Below are positions 55,640 to 64,000 of a DNA stretch of 64,000 bases, piece by piece. Each line of letters begins with the position of its first letter. Position 1 is the stretch's first letter. Under the pieces are notes generated by a model. It was not told the DNA's origin and made no database searches. It saw only the letters and a program-made list of their open reading frames with translations. Both the position numbers and the translations under genes were made by a program. This DNA comes from Cunninghamia lanceolata (Eukaryota; Streptophyta; Pinopsida; Cupressales; Cupressaceae): positions 10,682,001-10,746,000 of the forward strand of contig BSBN01001807.1 in assembly GCA_027924645.1 (NCBI GenBank). Reading direction: 5' to 3'.

Positions 55640-56300
55640 TTTGAATTTTACATCATAAGAGAGAGTGGTTTTCTCTCTTTCTTGTAAACAAACTCTGCAA
55701 GGGCCAAACTTGGCCATAGCTCTCTCAAGAGCCAAAATGACAAATCTCAAGATTCAAGCCTTTTTCTTCCAAGCTCCATAACTTCAATAAATCTGCAATA
55801 ACAAATATGGGAAGGGGGAAAAGCCACGAAATACTGCTCTCCTCCCTACCATAGATTCACTAATGAGTCACCCCCGAGCTTGGAGGTCAATCTCACACAA
55901 AGAACACATCACTCCACTTCACTACAAAACACTCAAACAAAAAAAACATGAAGAACACCCATGGCTTGCACAAAAAAAAACTCATAGAAATGAGTTTGAA
56001 GGGGTAGGGGAGTGGACATCACTCAACTCAAGAGTGTCACTCCAAATATCTCCAAAAACCAATTTTCACAAGGCCTCAATCCAACACATATATACCAAAT
56101 TTCACATAATTCTCCATGGCTCTCTAGCCATTAAAAAATGCTCAAACTCACAACTTGCCCTCTAGGCTAAAATACCAACTAGGAGGTGACCTCGAGGAGG
56201 TTCACTCCTCCCCCACCCCAAACATGTTGAGCATTTTCTCCAAGTGGAGAGGCTCTCACAACCCCCATAAAAATTTCCCACAACAACAAAATGTAAAATA
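55640..56300 (-). repeat. Diverged relative of the LARD LTR
   Basis: Shared landmarks occur in the same order as in 21280-21670: GGGAAAA, CTCTCCTCCCTACCAT, a short spacer, GA(G/C)(T/A)CACCCCCGAGCT, then a GAGGTG...CACTCCTCCCC block equivalent to GGAGGGTCACACCTCCCC. Overall similarity is low and no clean ends, PBS or PPT were found. The strand is assumed to be that of the LARD. Confidence 0.5.
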
Positions 56301-56329
56301 CACACACAAATAGGTGTCTTCCAAAACTA

Positions 56330-57240
56330 TTCGTCCCAAGAATTTTTTTTGCATATCTAAAACTCTAAACAAAATCCTATGCACAATGCAATTTATATCG
56401 CCTACGAACATAATGCACAAGTCATAAAACCCAGAATTCAGAAAATATGCAAATTATGGCAGGCGGGCATGACTTTCATATCCTAATGCCTAAATAATTT
56501 ACTCAATTCATGAAGATAAATGAGCAAATAAATAAGAAAAATGGTTGTCTGTAAAAATTAGTTGAACTAAGAAAAATTTCACATACCTGAAACAAATATC
56601 ACTACCTTTCCCTCAAAAAAATTACTCATCTTAAAAAAAAGATCAACAATCCTTACAATCTAAACGAACTACAATCCACGATAAATTTTGCACATCATGG
56701 TCAATGGGTGAAGTCCAAAAACCAAAATTCTAAATATTTAACATGCACTATACTCAAAACCCTACATATATAGTCCATCCTTGGTAGCCTAAACTTACAT
56801 AATGCATAAATAACATCAGAAAATTGGAGCTTAGAATAAAATCTGGAAACTGTAGTACGTGGATGTCCGCCAAAATATTGTGCCCTTAGAATTTTTCTAT
56901 ATATCTAAAAAAAAAGTCGATAGTTTTCCCAAAACAAGATGTGAAATAGTACTACCTATTAACAGAAAATAAAATGGGTAAATTATAGAAAATGGGTATT
57001 CACCAAAATCATTGAATTTCTGAAAAATAAATCGATAATGTGCCGTAAATATTTCTGCGCGTCTCATAATTATTCATAGTTATTAAAACACACAAAAAAT
57101 TGGAATAAATTTTGCAAATTATAGCAAATGCCATGTGAATGTTTCTGCGAATCTGGAAAAACAACCAAAAAAAAAAACAAAAAAAATCAATAATTTGACA
57201 TAACTATTTTTTCTGCATATCTATAAAAAGATTTAACAAT
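56330..57240. repeat. Degenerate tandem array with TTTCTGCATATCTAAAA-like units
   Basis: Variants of (T)TTCTGC(A/G)(T/A)ATCT(A/G)AAAA recur near 56345, 56890, 57050, 57140 and 57220. They often come with ATTAACAGAATAAA or a CACCAAAAT word, at irregular 80-150 bp spacing. It reads as an eroded minisatellite. Confidence 0.55.
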
Positions 57241-57293
57241 TATTAACAGAATAAAGGGGGGCAGGGAAACAATAAAATGCAAGATTTGGATAC

Positions 57294-57442
57294 CTCTCTA
57301 GGAGGAGGTTGGTTGAAAGAGAAATTGGCCTTGGATTGAACTACAAGCTGGAGATCATCTGAATCAATGGCAGACTTGCCTACATGTTCAGAGAAGGTTT
57401 GGGCATCTATGAGAATATCTGCAACATATTTGTACCATAGTT
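57294..57442 (-). CDS. TAF9: Single exon of a TAF9-like TFIID subunit (histone-fold end)
   Basis: The 149-base open stretch on the minus strand is bounded by GATTTAG (acceptor) and GAG/GTATCC (donor). It encodes [20 protein letters not shown], then [19 protein letters not shown] and SFNQPPPRE. This matches the last part of the TAF9 histone fold (YVADVLxDAQxYSEHAGKxxID.DDVKLAIQSxxNFSFxQPPPRE), including the conserved QPPPRE. TAF9 pairs with TAF6 in TFIID and SAGA. Several normally conserved positions differ. No upstream (..PRVINQFLE) or downstream (VLLELARxRN) exon was found in the window. It is either an exon of a host gene with very long introns or a gene fragment captured by the adjacent helicase-bearing transposon. 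The splice borders exclude a processed copy. Confidence 0.7.
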
Positions 57443-58457
57443 CTAAATCCGATAAGATTTAGAACCAAAAAACATGCATAAGAGAAACGCATACAAACCA
57501 CCCATATGAACATAGCTATATCAAAGCCTTTCCTCGATCGCCCTCAACCTACAAACGATGCACATTCAGGATAAATATATTTAAAAATAGTAGCAGCTTC
57601 TATGATTTCTTTTGGGTTTGCAGGCTGCAATTTTTTTTGTGTGAGGGCAAGCAATGACAGAGGAGAAGCCCAAAGATGCCCTAAGTCAAATTTCTTTACA
57701 TTGCACTGCAAAAAAAAATTGCTGCAGAATAATTTAATTTGAAATGTATTTAACAAAAGGTTTTGGGTGGTGGTAGCCTCTCAAGAATTGGTTGCCAAAG
57801 AAACCACATTAATGATAAGATATTTTTACAGCCTAGAAGATCTGATTTAGTAGATAGTGGGAAAAAGCAGGCTGGAAGATCTGATTCTGCAGATACAGAG
57901 TAATGGTGATAGTGACGAGTTTAGAAAATTTTCCCGTGAATTGATTTCTAAAAACCTTCCGGTGTGAGGTTTTTTATGGCATGAGACAATTCCAAGCACT
58001 ATAATGCTCACATATAAAGCCTATCAACTTATTATCAATTAAGGCAAGTTGCATTCTACTTTAATAGTCATTGATGTGAACTTTGGGAATAAATAATCTA
58101 ATTGAGTTGAGGATTTAGAAGGAAATATACATTTTCCTATATATTAAGATGTTTCTATGTTGGAGTGAACATTACACTGAAACACAATCATTACAAAAAA
58201 ATATTGAATGCTTGAAATTGGTTGGATTTAGATATGGACATATAATTCATGAAATACTTTTAGAAATGGAAATGAAGGGGAGAGAATACACATATAAATT
58301 TAGTACATTACATATTTTTACTTTGCATATGTGTTCGAATTTGTTTAGTTTTTTATTTGGTTCTCATGTTGAGTAATATAGTTTTTCATTTTCATTTGAA
58401 TTTTGTAATTTTGTTGAAGATGATCAATTCTTTTTTTGAATAACTTTTATAACATGT
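57443..58457. other. Unassigned sequence between TAF9 exon and endonuclease remnant
   Basis: A 70-codon minus frame (57756-57544) has a protein-like end, NPKEIIEAATIFKYIYPECA, but no family could be assigned. Otherwise AT-rich. If the helicase element ends here, its 3' terminus should lie in this stretch, but no CTRR end with hairpin was identified. Confidence 0.4.
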
Positions 58458-58990
58458 TTAATTAGATTTATTTTGATCAACAATTTTAAACTTTATAAAA
58501 ATTGCATGATGATCACTCCAAAATGCTTTTGATTTGTAGATACAACATGTTTGTGTATGTAGATTACACCAAACATAGTCAATGACGAGGCTGGATAGAG
58601 AATACACTTTATACAATAGAAAGTGCATGTTGTGGTTTTGCATATGATTTAAGAACTGTTTTCTTCTTTTGTTATCTATAGACATGTTAATGTTGAAATT
58701 TTTTACAATGTATAAAGTAATGCATGTATTTAAACATGGGAGTACTTCGTTGGTGATTGCTATGATTTCTACTAATGGTGTAGTGGGTCTTGTATAAAAG
58801 GTTGCACATGTTGATTTCGCTACTGGTCAAAGTTTTTATTTTTTTAGCCTCAACATTTTCTATTTTATGTTGCATTGCTTTTGAGAGGAAGAATTTTTTT
58901 AGTGAAAACAATCACACCATGTATGTGATATGTTGAGAAATAGTTGAAATTTTGGAATGGATTGTTAAAGATAGAGGGTTGCATATGTGT
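58458..58990 (-). pseudogene. EEP-type endonuclease domain downstream of PIF1 helicase
   Basis: The minus frame shows CATFYTRPTTPLVEIIAITN, IVKNFNINMSIDNKRRKQF, then LVIDYVWCN and KAFWSDHHAIFIKFKI. The spacing matches the end of endonuclease/exonuclease/phosphatase domains: (I/V)GDFN (here KNFN, with the Gly-Asp lost), a LIDHVW-like strand, and the final SDHxxI motif. In Helentron-type rolling-circle transposons such a domain follows the helicase, as it does here. The frame between the pieces has stops, so it is a relic. Confidence 0.7.
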
Positions 58991-59047
58991 TTCCTGTAAA
59001 TATAGATAACATCATATGACATTATATCATGATCATTGAGTATGTCT

Positions 59048-59052
<5 letters not shown>

Positions 59053-59093
<41 letters not shown>

Positions 59094-59098
59094 CGTGC
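59053..59098. repeat. (GT)n(GC)n microsatellite
   Basis: About 16 GT units run directly into about five GC units, giving alternating purine-pyrimidine sequence of Z-DNA-forming type. It lies between the helicase and endonuclease remnants. Confidence 0.97.
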
Positions 59099-59183
59099 AC
59101 TATTAATGTATTTCAAATGTTTGTTTTCAAATTGCCGATTTGTAGTTGAATGGAGATGTGACATTCAACAACTACATTTTTCT

Positions 59184-61990
59184 TTACTTTGAAATTGGTT
59201 TTGTAAGAGGTTTTAACAATAATAATGTGTCAATTATTCTTTTGCGTGAAAGTGTTGTATATGCTAATCCATGTTTGTTTGTCCTAGAAGGATCAAATGC
59301 TAGTATTTGCATTGTAAGTCCTTGAGATATGTGAATAGTACAAGCACATGTTAGTTGAATTGGAAATTGTTTCCTAATACTTAATTTTTTTTGGTTGGAT
59401 GGTTTTTGAATAGGATTAGCAATGCAAAACATAGGTGGGTAAAAGTTCAAACATGTGCCACACTTTCATCCAAATAAATAGTTTCTATAGAAAGGGTTCC
59501 GCTTGGAACCACGTAGCACTTATGTGGCATTGCATGACATGAATAGTTCCGAGTGAAACCTTCAATGTAAATAAATGCATTTTTTAAAATTTAAATCAGA
59601 TTTACATGGAAGGTTTCGCCCGGAAGGGTTTCGCCTGTAATTGTTCTGCCCAAAATTGTCTATGTGGCATCCCATGTGGCAGCCAACCCCCCTTTTACAA
59701 CAAATTAAACAAAACTTCAAGTTCAACTGTAAATTTCTCCAACCAAAGGGCATTTTCATGAAAATCTAAAAATACCCTTTGGTAGATATCGGAGTCTAGA
59801 TCTTAGAAATACATATTTTATATATTTTGATAAGTTTTATTAGGATTATTTTTAAATTTATTGCAAGTAGGCTATTATAATCAAACATGTGTAGCTGATT
59901 AGAAATTAAAAATAAATAGGAAAATATATTAAATTTTTTTGAAAAATATATGGTTCACTAGAGGAGAGAATCCTCTCCAAAAGGGTCTTTTTAATATATA
60001 TATATATATATTGTAAAAAAGTTGACGTCCCATGGAAACTACTCTGTTCTGATTAAAATTGACTTAAAAAAATTATTAAAAAATATTTAACATTTTTTTT
60101 CCATGCACTAGATATTTGAGTTGGCTAATTAGGAAAAAAATTTAAGGAAAAAAACTAATTTTGCTATATTTTTCTTGACGTCCCACCAATGTCAATTTTT
60201 TTGAAAAATATCAGCATTTAAAATTCATCAATTAAATTTATAAAAAAAATATCCACCTATTTTAATTTTAATTTTTTAAATTATAAGCATAAACTACAAT
60301 AAAAATTCTACATTTCATTAGTTTATGTCATTTTAAAATTCAAAACATACATATGACCTTTTTACGTTTAAGTTGGAAAAATATGTTTGTGTTGGTCGTT
60401 CTCTTATAAAAGTGTGACACAGTTTTGAACTTTCACCCAGGTGTCTAATTTTACCAATCTAATTGCTATAGCATTGTGCTAGTCTTGTAGCTTATTGATG
60501 TCTGATATGTGGATCATTAAATTTGATCCAAACAATATCAAAGTTATTGGCTTTGGTGTATGCTTTAAATGTTTCATATGATCCATTAACCAAATCATTT
60601 TGTGGTCATAGTTACCAACATATATTTCAACTAGCATATTTGGTTTCAAGAGTATTTGAGATGGTAGAGTTGTATGATTGTAGAATGGTATTGTATTACA
60701 ATTATCATCATATTCGCCAATTGCATTCAATATAATCAGTTCTCCAGGGGTGATTGATAACATGTTTTGGTTGTGAGTCAACATCTTTTCTTCTATAAAA
60801 GAGGAAAGGGAATGTTGGGTCAATGGGTGGTGAGCACAAACAATTTTGATTGATATACTCTAAGTCATCATTTGCTTGTGAGTCAACAAGTATTTTATTG
60901 AGTAAACCAATAAAATTTTCATCTTTCTGTTGCATATAACTAATTGCAAGGCATAGTACTTTATTTTTTGTTTCCAAAAATTGTATGACATTAATTCATT
61001 CAATGTTGGTGAATTTTTAAATACTAGAGAATCTTGTATAGGTTGTACTCGGTAAAGATCACCATAGAAATTAGTGTCAATATTTTTGAAGTAGCTAGTA
61101 GGCATTTGCATTATATCTCATAACTGTTTGTCAATGTAATGCAAAAATCTTGCACCTACTAATGAAATTTCATCTAGTAGGAGCACATGTAATTATTGAT
61201 AATGTTTCGACATTATATCCAATGTTTTAAAATTCAATGGAATAAATTAACTTGTTAAAAGGAATATGAAATGCTGAGTGTAATGTCATTCCACCTAAGT
61301 TGTAAGTTGCTTTTCGTGTATAAGCAACCATTAGGCTTTTGGTTTGTTTGGGTCATTGTCAGTAGAGTTGTTGTATACATGAATAAGACTTTGGTCTATG
61401 GATTTTGCAATAAATGTCTTCTGAATTCCAACTCCTCTTGTTAGAAACAAGTGTAAGGGAGTTTTGTTATTTTCAATATTTTTAATACAATGTCTTTTAC
61501 AGTTACTTGTTGTTCTTTGTCTAACATTCACCTTAGTTTGTAATATTTGGTGTTGTCAATAATGTGTGGATGTTTAGAAATTTCAAATGCATTGGATTTC
61601 TTTTTGGTTTGTTGATTTTTATTGTTTCAAAATTTGATTGTATGTTATATTATCCTTCATACAATGTATGTTTTTAAGGAAGGGTTGGTTGCCAATGTTA
61701 TCATTTTCAGTATTGAATTTGTCAATAGCTTTGTCAATATCACCTCACATTGGGCTGATATTATATTTGTAATTAATGTGATTAGATTTAATTGTGGTCT
61801 CATGATACAAATAAGCATCATACCATGATTGGAAACCATGGTTTAGCATGTTTTCATTTATTCTAAATGACACATAAAGTAGTAATTCCTCTCTATGGTG
61901 ATTTTCGAAGTCAATTTGTGACAAATATAGTTTGTCAATAAATTGCTTATCCTACATAATTTGATCATTTGTTGTTTTGACCTCCTTGAG
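59184..61990 (-). pseudogene. PIF1-like helicase of a Helitron/Helentron element, interrupted
   Basis: N- to C-terminal on the minus strand: a poorly preserved start (NENMLNHGFQSWYDAYLY, near 61840), then a degenerate Walker A (LFLTRGVGIQKTF where the family has LFLTGGAGTGKT, about 61435), VYNNSTDNDPNKPKA, and Walker B (VLLLDEISLVGARFLHYID, about 61170). Next come DLYRVQPIQDSLVFKN, DPTFPFLFYR, ITPGELIILNAIGEY and LPSQILLKPNMLVEIYVGNY. After the TIR element (59437-60438) the last motifs follow: RKQFPIQLTCACTIHISQG and HGLAYTTLSRKR. There are several stops and frameshifts. The enzyme would unwind DNA during rolling-circle transposition. No Rep nuclease is found in the window. Confidence 0.85.
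59437..60438. mobile_element. 1.0-kb TIR DNA transposon inserted in the helicase
   Basis: The left end (59437 on) and the reverse complement of the right end (60438 back) share GGGT(A/G)AAAGTTCAAA, and then a (G)TGT(G)(C/T)CACACTTT block, an imperfect inverted repeat of about 30 bp. AGGT lies on both sides (59433-59436, 60439-60442). Helicase sequence resumes on either side, so this is an insertion. The interior is AT-rich with small palindromes such as GGTTCCGCTTGGAACC and has no transposase, so it is non-autonomous. The superfamily is unclear: the ends recall Mutator-type GGG starts, but no 8-11-bp duplication is visible. Confidence 0.75.
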
Positions 61991-62920
61991 AAGAAATGTT
62001 GCAAAAAGGACCAAATGTATTTTACATATGCACTCCAGACAAGCTAGACTTAACAATGTTAACAACCAACTTACACATATAATTAAAACATGCACAAGTA
62101 ATGGAAATAATATTTTAATTAAAATAGAAGTAGATTTACAATAATGATTATACTGTTAATACAAAATTAGAAAATATGTGTCATATTCTCCAAGAATAAG
62201 TAAAAACATACCTATGATCTCTCCTTGATTGCCCTCTTTAATGGACAATAAGTTGTGCATGCTTTCATCTTAATTTTTTATGATGGTTTGGTATAATATG
62301 ATGGTGACCTAATACAAACAAGAGAAATGCACAAAAATTGGAAAAACTACCTCTAGAATAGAAACATGAAACTATAGTAGCAAAAGGCCTTTTGCAATAA
62401 AGACCTTTAAGATCTAGGACTTAAAATTTGCCTCATCTATTGGTTGCCACAACACTTATAAACTTTTGATCTAACGTTCCTATAGAAATATTAGGGGGTC
62501 AAAAACTATAGGGAGGATAAGAAATTTTGTTATGGTTGCTTGGGAGCCTACCTTAGATTGTTAAGAAAAAATAAAAAGAAGTTATAAAAATGTGTTTACA
62601 GGAATAAAGAAAAATCCCAAGCTTAGATTGCCAAGAAGATCAATTAGAATGAATTGAAATTGTGTTTTTATAAATTAATTTAAATGAGTAGTTTGAAAAT
62701 AAAAAAACATAAGGATATGTAACATGTTTTAATTGGCTCATAACGTTAGTGAAATTCTTTGAAGAAGTTCATTATTTTTTGAGTAGTGGAAATAATTTCT
62801 TTGGATTGTTGATTTACAAGGAAGTTGATTTGAGCCATTGATCAAGATAATTTGGGCTACACCGAGAAGATGATCAAATGGTTTCTATGGAGACATATGG
62901 CTACATCTTATCAATAGTGT
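61991..62920. other. AT-rich sequence upstream of the helicase remnant
   Basis: No recognisable gene. The region may hold eroded N-terminal parts of the rolling-circle element, but no Rep HUH motif was seen. The copia 5' LTR starts at 62921, preceded by CAATAGTGT. Confidence 0.4.
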
Positions 62921-63392
62921 TGTTATATGGAGCCTAATTAGACTTGGAGGTTAAATTTACCCCACTTTTATCGGCGTAGTTTCCCCCCAAATTCCTACGA
63001 GGTCAAGGGGCAGCGCCCCTGGCGCGCTCCTTGAAACCTCACATGATTTTTCATTATTTTATTAAGGCGTCGGGAGTTATTTTTCATTGGTTGACATAAA
63101 AAAAACCCTATTTTTGTAACTGACAAAAGTCATGATAAAAATGGCTAAGGGTTAGGGTTTCCATTGATGTATTGTAGCATTTTGCAGCGGTATTGAATTG
63201 CAGGGATTGCTGGTTGTAATCAGTTTGATTTACTGGATAATAATATTGGAGTCTTTGTTGGTGGATGTAGCCTGAGTTTGGGTGAACCACATTAAAACTT
63301 GTCTCTCACTGTTATTATTTCTGTGTATTTCCATTCCTCTGTTTAATCTTTATTTGCATTTAATTGATATTTTCTGTCGGCTAACCCTAAGA
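62921..63392 (+). repeat. 5' LTR of right-edge copia
   Basis: 472 bp. It starts TGTTATATGGAGCC and ends CCCTAAGA, so the canonical final CA has become GA. It has one full AAGGGGCAGCGCCCCT palindrome, against two and three in the LTRs of the other copy. Confidence 0.9.
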
Positions 63393-63394
63393 AG

Positions 63395-63409
63395 TGGTAT
63401 CAGAGCGGG
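63395..63409 (+). other. PBS of right-edge copia
   Basis: TGGTATCAGAGCGGG, a perfect initiator Met-tRNA complement, lies two bases after the LTR. Confidence 0.92.
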
Positions 63410-63458
63410 TTGTGTTCGATTATCGTCTGTAGGAAGGTCTCACGGTTGAGTGGGAGCA

Positions 63459-64000
63459 ATGAAGGATGGGGGTAAATTGAAGGTCGATAAATTCAATGGG
63501 CATGACTATCAGTTATGGAAGATGTAGATGGAGGATTACCTCATTCAAAAGGATTTATGGATGCTGTTGGAAGGAGTAGCCAAGAAACCGGCAACAATGA
63601 TTGATGAGGATTGGAATCTTCTTGACAGAAAGGCATTGGGAACCATTTAGTTGTCCTGGCACCATCGGTGGCATTCAATATAATGGAAGCGAAGACAACA
63701 GATGGTCTGATGAAAGCTTTTAAATTGTATGAAAAACCCTCAGCCTCAAATAAGGTATTTCTCAAGAAGCGTTTGTTTAATCTAAAAATGGTTGAAGGTG
63801 GATCTGTGACAGATCATTTAAATAAATTTAATACGATTGTCAGTCAATTAACTTCTGTAAATGTAAAATTTGATGAAGAAGTTAGAGCTCTCTTGATATT
63901 ATGTTCATTGCTTGAAAGCTGGAATAGTTTGGTAATGGCGGTTAGTAACTCTGTTTCTAGTTCAAATACCCTGAAATTTGATGATGTTGTTGGTGTTATT
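63459..64000 (+). pseudogene. Copia gag, N-terminal part, truncated by window end
   Basis: ATG at 63459 (GGGAGCAATGAAGG). GGKLKVDKFNGHDYQLWKM is followed by an in-frame TAG, then MEDYLIQKDLWMLLEGVAKK, a further TAG near 63648 and frameshifts. Later pieces KPSASNKVFLKKRLFNLKM and SVTDHLNKFNTI match the sister gag at 13571. The gag-core residues are readable but the frame is not open. Confidence 0.88.

Larger units (their letters stand above)
62921..64000 (+). mobile_element. Ty1/copia element, 5' part, same family as 13001-18151
   Basis: The 5' LTR (62921-63392), PBS and part of gag are in the window; the rest runs off the right edge. LTR and gag align closely with the inner copia at 13-18 kb. 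Stops and frameshifts in gag show it is not autonomous. Confidence 0.92.

Overview
The window looks like intergenic DNA from a large-genome plant, with a gymnosperm as my best guess (an inference from style, not proof). It is AT-rich, almost wholly made of LTR retrotransposons, LINE fragments and DNA-transposon or rolling-circle remnants, and has at most one or two pieces of host gene. No rRNA, tRNA, CRISPR array or bacterial-type operon was seen. Almost every coding region is broken.

Layout, left to right. 1-5.6 kb: a minus-strand Ty3/gypsy gag running off the left edge, a leader region with direct repeats, and an LTR (3889-5583) that a 5'-truncated LINE has entered with a 17-bp target duplication. 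6.0-7.2 kb: a plus-strand gypsy-type gag in one frame with two internal stops. 8.7-18.5 kb: two nested Ty1/copia elements. The outer one (8684-18513) carries only gag, a broken protease and a short gag-pre-integrase remnant. The inner one (13001-18151) has gag-PR-IN-RT-RH and sits exactly beside the outer element's polypurine tract. 19.5-32.6 kb: a solo LTR (target duplication TAAAC) split by an 11.2-kb LARD-type element (20961-32203, target duplication CTTCC). The LARD has two almost identical 1.9-kb LTRs and a 7.4-kb interior without recognisable proteins.

34.9-42.8 kb: a minus-strand Ty3/gypsy chromovirus with both LTRs, PBS, PPT and a single gag-pol-chromodomain frame broken only by stop codons. 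44.0-45.7 kb: a second solo LTR of the same broad family as the first, with perfect ATTAA target duplications. 45.9-47.7 kb: a LINE-derived unit that keeps ORF1 and a 3' tail, lacks ORF2, and has 13-bp target duplications. 50.5 kb: the C-terminus of a PIF1-like helicase. 53-57 kb: AT-rich repeats, one part distantly like the LARD LTR.

57.3 kb: a single exon that reads as the histone-fold end of TFIID subunit TAF9, with intact splice borders. 58.5-62 kb: a degenerate minus-strand PIF1 helicase followed by an endonuclease/exonuclease/phosphatase (EEP) domain, an order that suggests a Helentron-type rolling-circle transposon; a 1-kb TIR element interrupts the helicase. 62.9 kb to the end: the 5' part of another copia element of the same family as the inner one.

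The relative order of events can be read from the nesting: outer copia before inner copia, solo LTR before LARD, helicase before TIR element, and LTR before LINE. The LARD is the youngest datable insertion: about 8 differences between its LTRs by my eye count, against roughly 4% in the part of the chromovirus LTRs that I compared.
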